64,000 bases of DNA. Source: Pseudomonas sp. CFBP 13711 (GTDB taxonomy: Bacteria; Pseudomonadota; Gammaproteobacteria; Pseudomonadales; Pseudomonadaceae). The stretch is from contig NZ_JACYVI010000002.1 in the NCBI RefSeq assembly GCF_014842265.1, forward strand, positions 62,001 to 126,000, given 5' to 3'. Positions 26,400-35,070 of the stretch are shown one piece after another; position 1 is the first letter of the stretch, and each line of letters opens with the position of its first letter. Under the pieces are notes generated by a model that saw only the letters and a list, made by a program, of their open reading frames with translations, searched no databases and was not told the origin of the DNA. Made by a program: the position numbers and the translations under genes.

Positions 26400-27548
26400 T
26401 TAGTACGCGTTAGCCGTAAACATCATATCAATCTCATCCTCATGCGCGAGGACGGATTGGGCCTCAAGCTGATTAATAAGATGCAGATAAATCATAGTTG
26501 TTTGAACATCGGAATGCCCCATTCTGTCCCTGACATACAGCAATGGCTCACCATTAAAATCTTTACTTTTCCTCAGAGCCATCAGAGTGTAAGTCCCATA
26601 TGTATGGCGTAACATGTGAGCCCTTACATAAAACCCGCACTTCCGTTCATAGGACCTCATAATGTCCACCACAGAATCTTTTGAGTAATACCTCCCTTCA
26701 TTAGTAAGCAGAAGAGCGGTAACACGTCCGTTGCCACGCGACTTACGCAACTCGCGCTGGTGAAGGGAATATGACCACATGCGCTCCATAAGCGACCAAG
26801 GCACGTCAATAATCCGGGGCCGGTCATACTTGATATGCATGTCTGAAGGATCGAGAGCAACGCTGATCATCTGCCCTGGCCGTAGTCCTTTCCTCAACCT
26901 AGGATTGAAAACGTATTTTAGGGGGAATGACCTAGCCTCACAGGAGCGAAGGCCCGTACGCACCATGAGATTGAACATGATGTGGTGGCTTGCATCAGTA
27001 TCCAACGCAAGGCATACCTTGACTTGATCCTTGGTTAAGAATTTGGTCAGGCGATTTCGCTCACGCACCATCACTGAAGCCTTTGTGCTCTCAGCTCCCG
27101 GTTGAGCGACATGACTGAGAAGGCCTGTATGTCGGTGCGCTCTGGCGCGTTTCTCGCCGAACGGCAGAACGCTGATCATGTTGAGCTCTTTGGCCCATCG
27201 GTAGAGCCTAACAATCAAGGTGAGGCGACTGTTCACCGTTTTGGGATCAAGTGCTAACTCCCCGCTAGACCAATCCCTGTATCTGGACAGGATGCTCAGA
27301 CCATGGGCTGTGCTTTCCTCATTCCAGGCCAACCCATTGGCTTCCAGAAAGGCGAAGTAATCGTACAGACGTCGTCCATATGCCTCCCACGTCAGATCAC
27401 TGAGAGACTCACCATATTCGACAAGCGTGTGCCAGAGAAAGGTTTGCGCTGGTTCGACAGGCCACCCATCTGCACCAATCAACAACGGAAAGCCTTCGAA
27501 GGATCGACCTGCCATAGCGAGGTCTTTTGTTGCGAATACAAGCCTCAT
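26400..27548 (-). CDS. Tyrosine recombinase 1 of module 1 (382 aa)
   Basis: A canonical integrase: SAM-like N-terminal core-binding domain (about 20-130), Arg in MVRTGLRSCEARSFPL, HMLRHTYGTYTL (HxxR), and MGHSDVQTTMIYLH with the His and nucleophilic Tyr. It is the first gene of the module and begins 120 bp inside the right end of element 1, reading inward. An upstream GC-poor leader holds the likely promoter and end-binding sites. Confidence 0.92.
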   Translation of the reverse strand: MRLVFATKDLAMAGRSFEGFPLLIGADGWPVEPAQTFLWHTLVEYGESLSDLTWEAYGRRLYDYFAFLEANGLAWNEESTAHGLSILSRYRDWSSGELALDPKTVNSRLTLIVRLYRWAKELNMISVLPFGEKRARAHRHTGLLSHVAQPGAESTKASVMVRERNRLTKFLTKDQVKVCLALDTDASHHIMFNLMVRTGLRSCEARSFPLKYVFNPRLRKGLRPGQMISVALDPSDMHIKYDRPRIIDVPWSLMERMWSYSLHQRELRKSRGNGRVTALLLTNEGRYYSKDSVVDIMRSYERKCGFYVRAHMLRHTYGTYTLMALRKSKDFNGEPLLYVRDRMGHSDVQTTMIYLHLINQLEAQSVLAHEDEIDMMFTANAY

Positions 27549-27643
27549 TCCGCTGCCTCAAACCAATATGAATGGATTGTCCCCTGACGGCTCTAGACTG
27601 CTGATCCAGAGCGCTTCAGAAGGTGGTGCGGACTCTACAGGTT

Positions 27644-27668
27644 TTACTAACGGTTTCCACCCCTCAGA
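27644..27668 (-). repeat. Element 1 right terminal inverted repeat
   Basis: Read inward on the minus strand: TCTGA, 13 bases, TTAGTAA. It matches 1492-1516 in end sequence and spacing and abuts rulB at 27669. Confidence 0.7.
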
Positions 27669-27675
27669 TCGTTAT
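27669..27675. repeat. Attachment core TCGTTAT, right copy (element 1)
   Basis: Second copy of the 7-bp direct repeat that flanks element 1; it lies in the rulB slice. Confidence 0.75.
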
Positions 27676-27748
27676 TCGACAACACCACGATGGGCGTTTT
27701 GGCGAGGTCAGGCCGAAAGACGCGCTCGCAACTCGCATAAAAGCTGTT
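27669..27748 (-). pseudogene. rulB: rulB middle slice (codons 14-40) between the two elements
   Basis: These 80 bp encode NSFYASCERVFRPDLAKTPI followed by VVLSNND, the conserved N-terminal palm region of RulB/UmuC. The upstream side is cut by the end of element 2 and the downstream side by the end of element 1. Orientation and reading frame agree with the other two rulB pieces, so the three assemble into one gene. Confidence 0.93.
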
Positions 27749-27749
27749 G

Positions 27750-27772
27750 TTCTGGGGCTTGCGAAGAGTTAG
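27750..27772 (+). repeat. Element 2 left terminal inverted repeat
   Basis: TTCTGGGGCTT, then GCGAAGAGTTAG. The outer 11 bp are identical to the right end (48221 downwards) and both share AGTTAG further in. Confidence 0.8.
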
Positions 27773-27837
27773 GAGAAAAGTATCATCCTGCCAACAAATT
27801 AGAAATCGCTTTGTTGAAGCGCGGTTGGAGGAAAGAG

Positions 27838-28983
27838 ATGGAGCTGCTTCGGGCCACTGAGTCCTTGGTGATAGGAGGTCGTCCATACCCTGGATTCCCG
27901 ATCTTGCTGTGGGACACCATGGCTAGTTGTGTGCACGCGAACGAGTTTATGCGCCACTATCTCCTCCGAGGAGCCATAGGATCTAAGAAGTCTTGGCCAA
28001 GCACGGGGCGTGCTTTATACGACTATTTCAGCTTCCTCCAGGCGCACGAACTCGACTGGCAGGATGTAGATCGAGGTGAGGCCAAGAGCATAGTCATGGG
28101 CTACCGAGATTACTGCTTGGTAGAGTGTCAGTTGGCACGTTCTACCACCCGCCAAAGGCTTCATTATGTGTGCAAGTTCTACGAGTTTGCTCAGCGCCAG
28201 GGATGGGTGACCAAGCTTCCGTTCGGACTTGAGGAGCGGAAAATAAATGGCGAGTCAGGTTTTCTGGCTCACGTTGCTGCCAATGGTGGAAAAGCACTGG
28301 TGAACGACATCATGCCGGTGCAGCACCGAGTGCTGCCCAAATTTCTCAGCATGAACGAGATTAAGGCGCTGCTGGCAGAAGCAGAGAATCCGCATCACCG
28401 AATGATGATCCGTCTGGGTCTTCATACTGGGCTGAGGCGGGAAGAAATCGCATCTTTTCCCTTGTCCTATGTCTTCGATCCCGACAAAGCCGGCAAATCT
28501 GAGCGAAACATTCGGATTCATCTCGATCCGCAAGATGGTAGCGGTATGCGCACCAAGGGGAGCAAGCCGCGTGAGATTTACATAAGTCGGCATTTCCTCA
28601 TGGAGCTCCATCGATACGCAGTGCAAGTTCGTGGAGAGCGGGCTTCGCTGAGCCATAACCAGTACAAACCATTGTTTCTGAATCAGCTTGGTGAGCCCTA
28701 CGCCGATGACGGAAAGCGCATTGAACGCATTGTCCGTGACATTGGAAAACGAGCGAACCTCAGAGTACATCCGCACATGCTTCGCCACACCTATGCAACT
28801 CATACGCTGGTCGCTCTTCAGCGCAATGGCCGAGAGGTGGAGCCGCTCGTGTTCTTGCAGCGGCAACTCGGTCACAGCTCCATCCAAACGACGATGATAT
28901 ACCTGCACCTGATCAATGAACTCGCTGACAACGCGGTACTGGCTTACGATGACGAGCTTGCAGATGGCATGGACGCAGTTTAA
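27838..28983 (+). CDS. Tyrosine recombinase 1 of module 2 (381 aa)
   Basis: From ATG 27838 (GGAGGAAAGAG just upstream) it is 381 residues, starting MELLRATESLVIGGRPYPGF. Catalytic residues: Arg in HTGLRREEIASFPL, HMLRHTYATHTL, LGHSSIQTTMIYLH. It is clearly paralogous to the first recombinase of module 1 (same length, same motifs). A longer reading frame back to 27427 runs through the rulB slice and element ends and is not real. Its stop overlaps the next ATG (TAATG). Confidence 0.92.
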   Translation: MELLRATESLVIGGRPYPGFPILLWDTMASCVHANEFMRHYLLRGAIGSKKSWPSTGRALYDYFSFLQAHELDWQDVDRGEAKSIVMGYRDYCLVECQLARSTTRQRLHYVCKFYEFAQRQGWVTKLPFGLEERKINGESGFLAHVAANGGKALVNDIMPVQHRVLPKFLSMNEIKALLAEAENPHHRMMIRLGLHTGLRREEIASFPLSYVFDPDKAGKSERNIRIHLDPQDGSGMRTKGSKPREIYISRHFLMELHRYAVQVRGERASLSHNQYKPLFLNQLGEPYADDGKRIERIVRDIGKRANLRVHPHMLRHTYATHTLVALQRNGREVEPLVFLQRQLGHSSIQTTMIYLHLINELADNAVLAYDDELADGMDAV

Positions 28984-30659
28984 TGGGTAAGCGAAAGATT
29001 TTTGTTAAGACCGACCTCAGCGTGCCCCAAGTGGAACATAGTCGTGACTCAGTGGGTGCAGTTTTCGTACTTCCTGAAGCGCTTCCACCTATAACTACGA
29101 ATGTCGATTTTGGGAGGAACGCTACCGGCTCTAGAAACTACGATTTCGCGTCGTGGTACGGGGTTGGTATCGATTCAATCACCTATGCCTGCCAGCGACA
29201 GATTGAGCGATATCTCGCCAAGCAAGACAGCGAAATCGAGCCAAGTACCGTAGCGAGCATCTGTAAAGGTGGCCTACGTCACTTTCTCAATTTTATGACT
29301 TTGCGAGCCACTGCGCTTGAGCGTGAGCTAGTGCTTGGAGACATTAATCGCTCCTTAGTCGACGATTTTCTCGGGCACCTCGCGGGCCTTGGCATCGCTA
29401 CCCTCAGTCAGCGAAGTCACTACACGTCTGCGAAATCCGTCCTGAACGCGCTAGGTAGCAGAGGGATAATTTCTCTGATCACCTCAGGGGACGACGCAAC
29501 CTTCCCAAGAAATCCCTTCCCGAGTAGTGGTAGAAGCAAAGGGGAAACGTCACTGCCCAAGCGCCAACGGCAGGCGTTTGCTTCAGCATTGAAGCAAGCA
29601 GTTGCACCGATATGGAAAGATGACGCTGTACTAAGTGGTGAGCTTTTGGCCTACGTACTGTTGACCATCGCACTGCATACAGGGCGCAACTCCACCCCTC
29701 TTCTAGAGATGGGGCGCGACTGCTTGCGGGCGCATCCCAAAGACGGCAGTGTATTTTTGGTTTTGTGGAAGCGCCGTGGACACACCACAAACAAGGTTGC
29801 TCTACGAACAGAAAGCGCTGACGAACGCCTCCTTGAATCTACTCCGACCATCAGAACCAATATTGAGCGCCTGATCCGCCGAATCCTGACCCTTAGTGAA
29901 CCACTACGGCCAGAAGCGCCTGACAGCATCAAAGATCTTGTATGGCTCTACCGCGTACAGCGAGGGCCAGGGCTTGGGAGCATTATTGAATTGACAGACG
30001 GGGCGCTGAAGGTAGCGACCAGAAAACTGGTAACCGACTACAAGCTTATTGACACAGATGGTAAGCCGCTTCGCATCAATATCTCACGCCTGCGCAAAAC
30101 GTTTGCCAATCGAGTATTTGAATTGCTAGATGGCGATTTGACGACGACATCAATCGCGCTCGGAAATACACCTCAGGTGGCCGACAGAAATTATCTAGCA
30201 CCGAGCACTGAAGCAAGGCGCAAATGGCGCTTCATGGGAGAGATCTTGGTGCAGGAATTACTCAGCCGGACTATAGGCGCAACATACCAAAAAACTCCCA
30301 TGGGCCAGTGCGAAGACCCAGTAAATGGTCAGTACGCGCCAAAACGCCAGGGTATCGCGTGCTTCTCATTTCTCAACTGCCTACATTGCAAGCACTACGC
30401 GATTACTGGCGAGGATTTGCACCGACTATTCAGTTTCTATTTCCGAGTATTTGCGGAGCGTGTACGGATGGGGAAGCGGCGTTGGAGTCAGCAATACGCC
30501 CACATTCCCAGATTGATAGACGACTATATTATCGCCGAAGGCCTGCGGCGAGGAGCCTTCAAACCAGAAGCTGTCGAGGCAGCCCGCGAACAAGCTCGCC
30601 TGAGTCCGCATCCCTTCTGGTCAGTGGATGTCCTAGATAGCCTTGAGATTTTCTCGTGA
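28983..30659 (+). CDS. Tyrosine recombinase 2 of module 2 (558 aa)
   Basis: The middle recombinase: Arg in ALHTGRNSTPLLEMGRDCL, SRLRKTFANRV (Ser in place of the box II His), and ALGNTPQVADRNYLAP with Asn where His is usual before the Tyr. The C-terminal cysteine cluster CFSFLNCLHCKHY matches that of its paralogue. Starts on the overlapping TAATG and ends overlapping a GTG start by 4 bp. Confidence 0.9.
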   Translation: MGKRKIFVKTDLSVPQVEHSRDSVGAVFVLPEALPPITTNVDFGRNATGSRNYDFASWYGVGIDSITYACQRQIERYLAKQDSEIEPSTVASICKGGLRHFLNFMTLRATALERELVLGDINRSLVDDFLGHLAGLGIATLSQRSHYTSAKSVLNALGSRGIISLITSGDDATFPRNPFPSSGRSKGETSLPKRQRQAFASALKQAVAPIWKDDAVLSGELLAYVLLTIALHTGRNSTPLLEMGRDCLRAHPKDGSVFLVLWKRRGHTTNKVALRTESADERLLESTPTIRTNIERLIRRILTLSEPLRPEAPDSIKDLVWLYRVQRGPGLGSIIELTDGALKVATRKLVTDYKLIDTDGKPLRINISRLRKTFANRVFELLDGDLTTTSIALGNTPQVADRNYLAPSTEARRKWRFMGEILVQELLSRTIGATYQKTPMGQCEDPVNGQYAPKRQGIACFSFLNCLHCKHYAITGEDLHRLFSFYFRVFAERVRMGKRRWSQQYAHIPRLIDDYIIAEGLRRGAFKPEAVEAAREQARLSPHPFWSVDVLDSLEIFS

Positions 30660-32575
30660 GTGCGAATGTTGCTGACGCGCCGCAGTGGGGCGAGTTGGGA
30701 CTGCAGCCAGGGGATGCTCGCGAACTCTCTGTGAGCGAACGTGAAGCACTCATCATTAGCGCCACTCGGGTAGGAAGCGAGTGGGTCATCCTCAGTCGAT
30801 ACCGTGACATGACTTGGCGGTTAGAGGGGTTCACCAGCAACGTGCCAGACGGTGTACGGGAGATCGACTTCGGTCGCGTCCCCATTGAATTTGTTCTTGT
30901 GATGAAGTCCGTCATGTATCGGTATCTACGCCGGGGCCGTGCCGGACAAAAACGCCCATCGGCGAGTACAGTGCGCAACGTTTTTGAAAACAGCCTGCCG
31001 TTTTTGCGGCACATAAGCACGTTCAAGATCAATCACTTCGGTGCGATAACACCAATGATCTGTGCAAATTATGTCTCTGAGTGCCGGGCTATCCGTCAAA
31101 CACGGCGAAGCAAGGGAAAGCCCTTATCTGCCAGTGCGCTTGAACGGCGCTTTATGGCTGTGGAGGCCCTCTATGAGCTGAGCCAATACACCCACGACCC
31201 AATACCTAGAAACCCTTGGCCTGATACGTCGGCGCGCGCAATGTCGGGGGAGCGTTCGCGGAGCGAAGAGGCCGGCAAGACCCCATTATTACCCGACGAT
31301 GTATTTTGCGCTCTATTCAATAAGGCCCATGAGCAGATTCGGCGTGGTAATGCCTTGCTCGACATCTACGATGATCTAGAGCGCGTCTCTGCGGAGCGTC
31401 ATGGGCAAGTAACCAGAAGCATTCAAGAGGCGAAAACTCGTCGACTTGTTGCTCTTGGCTGGGGCGAAGGGCTTGGGGAGTTTAACCAAGCGATCCAGAG
31501 CCTCAGAACTGCATCTTACATTGTCATAGCTAGCACTTCCGGCTGCCGAAACCATGAGTTGGCGAACGTTATGGCCGGAGCTCACCACAGCACTGAAGAC
31601 GATGAAGGCACCGTCTACCATTGGCTTCGCTCAAGGTCGGAAAAAACCGACGCGGGCCTCCATGATTGGATGATTCCTGAAAGCACAGTATCTGCGGTGC
31701 GCCTAATGGAGCGTTGGGCAGCTCCCTACCAGGCGATGATTACCGACGAAATCGCTAGGCGATGCAGCGTCAATCCGGCTGACCCGCAAATCACCGAAGC
31801 GCAAAAGCATAGGCACGCGCTCTTTCTGGGCGTAACTTCCACGAAAAACAACCTAGTCAGAACTCTCTCGGGCTCGTCCTGGAACAAGTGTCTGAAAGCC
31901 TTCGCAAAGAGTTGTGGCCTCAGTTGGAATCTCGCGAGCCATCAATTCCGCCGAAAATTTGCGAACTACGCTGCGCATAGCAAATTCGGCGACCTGCGCT
32001 ACCTCCGAGAACACTTCGCTCATTGGTCGATGGATATGACGTTAGGTTACGCCATGGATCAGGAATGGGGTCAGCATCTCGATATCGAGCTTTTTGAAGA
32101 TATCCAGTTCGAACTCGAGGACATCAAGTCTGGTGTGGTTAGCGGCTGGTTGGGCAAGTCACCTCTAGGGGGCGGTTACGGAAGATCAATCAAGCAATGG
32201 CACCGAGATCCTAAAAATCTCGCCATTTTCAAAAGCCATGCCTCGATGGTTAAGTCGATTGCCGAGAGCACCTCGATCCGAAGTAATGGCCACTCCTGGT
32301 GTACTGCTGATGATGACGGTTGCGTCGGCAATACAATGGAAAGAACGCGCTGTAGCGGCTGCGACAGCTCTGTGATTGGTGTCCAGCATGCTGGGGTCTA
32401 CCAAGGACTCTTCGACAACCTAAAAGGCTTGTTGGATTGTAAAGACATCGGCGAAGGTGGCCGCCAGCGCGTTCTGCGTGATTTGGATCGCTGTCGGAAT
32501 GTACTGGAACAGCTTGAATTTAAACCGGAGACCATGACGAATGAAAACAACACGCAAGACATCCGACAGTCGTGA
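30656..32575 (+). CDS. Tyrosine recombinase 3 of module 2 (639 aa)
   Basis: Starts with GTG at 30656, overlapping the previous stop (GTGA). Catalytic Arg in ASTSGCRNHELANV, HQFRRKFANY, and FAHWSMDMTLGYAMD with His and Tyr. The C-terminal extension has CTADDDGCVGNTMERTRCSG, a cysteine set like that of recombinase 3 in module 1. Same order and similar size as module 1. Confidence 0.9.
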   Translation: MSANVADAPQWGELGLQPGDARELSVSEREALIISATRVGSEWVILSRYRDMTWRLEGFTSNVPDGVREIDFGRVPIEFVLVMKSVMYRYLRRGRAGQKRPSASTVRNVFENSLPFLRHISTFKINHFGAITPMICANYVSECRAIRQTRRSKGKPLSASALERRFMAVEALYELSQYTHDPIPRNPWPDTSARAMSGERSRSEEAGKTPLLPDDVFCALFNKAHEQIRRGNALLDIYDDLERVSAERHGQVTRSIQEAKTRRLVALGWGEGLGEFNQAIQSLRTASYIVIASTSGCRNHELANVMAGAHHSTEDDEGTVYHWLRSRSEKTDAGLHDWMIPESTVSAVRLMERWAAPYQAMITDEIARRCSVNPADPQITEAQKHRHALFLGVTSTKNNLVRTLSGSSWNKCLKAFAKSCGLSWNLASHQFRRKFANYAAHSKFGDLRYLREHFAHWSMDMTLGYAMDQEWGQHLDIELFEDIQFELEDIKSGVVSGWLGKSPLGGGYGRSIKQWHRDPKNLAIFKSHASMVKSIAESTSIRSNGHSWCTADDDGCVGNTMERTRCSGCDSSVIGVQHAGVYQGLFDNLKGLLDCKDIGEGGRQRVLRDLDRCRNVLEQLEFKPETMTNENNTQDIRQS

Positions 32576-32948
32576 ACGAGATCTGCGACTTGCGTTAGCT
32601 CGCATTCAACGTGGCCGAGCCCATACGGGGGAGTCCAAAGTCACTATTGCCGCAGTAGCTCGTGAGGCCGGAGTCTCAACGGCGTTGATCCATAACCACT
32701 ACCCGAATGTGGCCGAGGCAGTCCGCGAAGCTCAGGGCCGTTCTAGTCGCGCCCAACGCGACGTAAAGCATCAGGATCTCATAGCGGAACGCGAGAAAAA
32801 TAAACTGCTCCGCCAAGAGCTCGAAGAGCTACGCCTGAAAACCGCTGACCTGGCCTCGATTAATGAAGTTCTGATGGCAGAACTGCGAGCCCTAAAAGCA
32901 AGGAGCGGTGACCTTAAAATAGTAGCCCTGCCCTCCCATAAAACGTGA
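32541..32948 (+). CDS. Small HTH/coiled-coil protein of recombinase module 2 (TnpC-like)
   Basis: 135 residues: helix-turn-helix VTIAAVAREAGVSTALIHNH (about 34-53), then a coiled coil rich in Glu/Lys/Leu (EREKNKLLRQELEELRLKTA). Overlaps recombinase 3 by 35 bp. Paralogous to 22528-22959, sharing the SRAQRD-KHQ-L motif just after the HTH. Confidence 0.82.
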   Translation: MKTTRKTSDSRERDLRLALARIQRGRAHTGESKVTIAAVAREAGVSTALIHNHYPNVAEAVREAQGRSSRAQRDVKHQDLIAEREKNKLLRQELEELRLKTADLASINEVLMAELRALKARSGDLKIVALPSHKT

Positions 32949-33480
32949 CCCATAGATAAAACGGTCTGTAATTTTTGTTCCGAGCCGCCAGATGCAAATT
33001 GCACTTCACTTGACCACCTGTCTGCATTCGACCTGACTACCGTTTGCATCGGATTTGACCAGCACGCTTTGTGGCCGTGACCGACAGAGAACGTCCGATT
33101 CTGTTGAAAAAGTCGGCCATGGTTTCCGCGGCAGAAAAGTAAGCGCTTGAGATTGAAATCTTTACTTTGTGCAGAGGATTTCGGGCTCAGATTTCGCGTA
33201 GCTGCGCGCAAAAAATGCATTTTAAGCAGTCAGTACGCGGGCAGTCTGGAAGTACCGACTTTTTCAACACAATCGGCCAAAAGCAGCCGGTCGCATGCGT
33301 CAATAATACCGGTATACAGCTGAGCCACAGTAACCTCCTCAAAATCCACCTCTAATGAGGGTTAGGAGAACAAGCGCTTGGATCAGTGAATAGTCAGCCG
33401 TTGGGTCAGTTGTGCTCCGGCAGTAACCACGTATGGTGTAGAGCTCTTTCCCTATAGGCAAGGTAGATTATCCCTAATCG
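32949..33480. other. Gene-free stretch holding a small palindromic element
   Basis: No protein gene. It contains the 182-bp inverted-repeat element at 33095-33276 and separates the recombinase module from the 3' end of the convergent peptide operon. Confidence 0.6.
33095..33276. mobile_element. MITE-like element or IS relic with 22-bp terminal inverted repeats
   Basis: The left end starts CCGATTCTGTTGAAAAAG at 33095 and the right end reads the same inward from 33276 with a single mismatch over 22 bp (core TGTTGAAAAAGTCGG perfect). The 182 bp between hold no reading frame of note. GTTGAAAAAGTCGG-type ends are common in pseudomonad intergenic elements, so this is probably a non-autonomous derivative of an insertion sequence. 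Confidence 0.7.
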
Positions 33481-35061
33481 TCAAGATGAGCGAAGGCTAG
33501 GGCGGCACAACGAATCGCCCAGAATCATTAGGGTTTCATGGAGAACATCTATATCAGAACAGATACTGGAGAAATCCCAGTGTCGGTTGAATGTGTCGGA
33601 GGTGCGGTGATAAGTATTCGAGTCATAAAAGTCATGCCGTTTCATTCCTTCTTGCACTCCCCCCTTTAGGAGATTGCTTCCGGTACTTACTTGGACTGCA
33701 GGGATGCCGATCTTGGCAAAGCTAGCCTGGTCGGATCGGTAAAAATAGCCCGCGCGAGGATCATCATCTAGGGTGATATGCCGGTCTAGAGCCCTGGCTG
33801 CGCGTATGAAAGTTTCGGGCAGGTCTGACTGATCACCATCCACTAGGCTTAGGTCGCGGGTTTTGCCGATAGGTACAAATCCATCAACGTTGAGCGCAGC
33901 GACCACTTCCAGCCCGGTGCTGCTTATCAATTGTGCTGCTCGCGCGGAACCGAGCATTCCGACTTCTTCTGCAGAAGTCCAAGCAAAAAGTACAGTTCGA
34001 CGTAAAGGAGCGCCTGTAGTTAATCGTCTGGCTAGCTCTAGCAATACGGAAACGCCGACAGCATTGTCGACGGCACCAGGATAGTAACCTCGGGGTTGCG
34101 CTCTGTCTGAACTCTTGCCTAGATGATCCCAATGCGCGCATAGCAATATGCATTGACGGGGAAACAACCTCCCTTTTTTCATGGCCAGTACATTTCGACA
34201 ATGTCTAATATCGATGTTGAAATCTAAACGCACTTTTAAGTAGGCGTTTAGCCAAGATGAGCGATTGCCGGTAGGATAGGGCGCTGCCAAGAACGCATCT
34301 AGGTCGACGCCTGACGTCGCTAACAACTCCCGTCCGAGGCGCTCACTGCAAATGCTCTCAAATGCTAAACCGCCGCGCACTGCCCCCGGCAAAAAACGAA
34401 ACGCACGATGCATCTCGTCTATGACCAATGAAAAGGCGCTGCCAAATAATTCATCAGTGTGGACGATAATCACACCTGCTGCACCTTGCCGAGCGGCCTC
34501 TTCATACTTGTATTCCCAGCGGCCGTAGTAGGTCATTCGCTCACCTAAGAAGCGCTCGCCTCCGGGGTCATTGGGCAGTACCACTACTATCTTACCTGCG
34601 ACATCAATCCCGGCGTAGTCGTCCCACATGTATTGCGGTGCAACGATTCCGTAACCGACGAACACCAGAGGCGTGTTGTCTAAATTAACGCTGATATGCT
34701 GGGATCGAATTAGTAACTCATCCTGATGTAAAAAATCATGCTTCGCTCCGCTCCCAAAGCTGAGCATCTTTAAACTATTCGGTCCAGGCCTGGCAATGGA
34801 ACAGCCCAACGGTACCGATTGGAAGAGGCTCTGGCGCCCGTGCCAACAGGCCAGTCCTAACGCTTTAGCCTTCCTCGCAATCCATCTCGACGCGCGCCAC
34901 CCGCCGTGTTCACCGGCACCGCGCCCTGCGTAAAGCGCACCTGACAAAGTTTTGCAGTGAGCGGCTAGCTCTGCAGCATAGGTCTTGTTTTTGAGGTAGC
35001 CACCAAATGCCGAAGCCTGCTTCGATTTTTGTTTCGTCTTTTTCGGCAACGACCGACGCAT
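33481..35061 (-). CDS. M28-family zinc peptidase with PA domain
   Basis: 526 residues. A protease-associated domain (about 130-220, VFVGYGIVAPQYMWDDYAGI, GKIVVVLPNDPGG, GAAGVIIVHTDELFG) lies before the M28 catalytic domain. The di-zinc ligands are recognisable: CAHWDHLG (His, Asp), GAVDNAVG (bridging Asp), SAEEVGMLGS (Glu base and Glu ligand), NVDGF (Asp) and YHRTSDTF (His). M28 enzymes are aminopeptidases or carboxypeptidases; no signal peptide is visible (basic N-terminus MRRSLPKKTKQKSKQ), suggesting cytoplasmic action. It is the last gene of the peptide operon, 9 bp after the amidohydrolase, so trimming or degrading the operon peptide is a reasonable inference. Confidence 0.87.
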   Translation of the reverse strand: MRRSLPKKTKQKSKQASAFGGYLKNKTYAAELAAHCKTLSGALYAGRGAGEHGGWRASRWIARKAKALGLACWHGRQSLFQSVPLGCSIARPGPNSLKMLSFGSGAKHDFLHQDELLIRSQHISVNLDNTPLVFVGYGIVAPQYMWDDYAGIDVAGKIVVVLPNDPGGERFLGERMTYYGRWEYKYEEAARQGAAGVIIVHTDELFGSAFSLVIDEMHRAFRFLPGAVRGGLAFESICSERLGRELLATSGVDLDAFLAAPYPTGNRSSWLNAYLKVRLDFNIDIRHCRNVLAMKKGRLFPRQCILLCAHWDHLGKSSDRAQPRGYYPGAVDNAVGVSVLLELARRLTTGAPLRRTVLFAWTSAEEVGMLGSARAAQLISSTGLEVVAALNVDGFVPIGKTRDLSLVDGDQSDLPETFIRAARALDRHITLDDDPRAGYFYRSDQASFAKIGIPAVQVSTGSNLLKGGVQEGMKRHDFYDSNTYHRTSDTFNRHWDFSSICSDIDVLHETLMILGDSLCRPSLRSS

Positions 35062-35070
35062 ACGAGCCCC

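Larger units (their letters stand above)
1491..27668. mobile_element. Element 1: recombinase-trio (integron-like) element inserted in rulB codon 41
   Basis: About 26.2 kb is bounded on both sides by rulB sequence that would rejoin in frame. Inward-reading ends are imperfect inverted repeats: TCTGA-N13-TTAGTAA at 1492-1516 and at 27668-27644. The core TCGTTAT is repeated at both edges. The recombinase module (three tyrosine recombinases plus a small HTH protein) lies at the right end, reading inward. Cargo is an FRG protein, a VOC protein, Hachiman, PIN/zinc-ribbon genes, a DMT exporter, an SDR/AraC pair, three IS66 copies and pieces of a second rulB. Element class is inferred from the known behaviour of trio recombinase elements in Pseudomonas rulB; the boundaries are read directly. 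Confidence 0.85.

Noticed and set aside
27427..27837. Extended N-terminus for recombinase 1 of module 2
   Set aside because: The extension crosses recombinase 1 of module 1, both element ends and the rulB slice, so it is chance read-through. The ATG at 27838 has a good ribosome site.
27647..27886. 79-codon minus-strand 'gene' containing NSFYASCERVF
   Set aside because: Not a gene. It is the 80-bp rulB slice with flanking element ends that stay open by chance.
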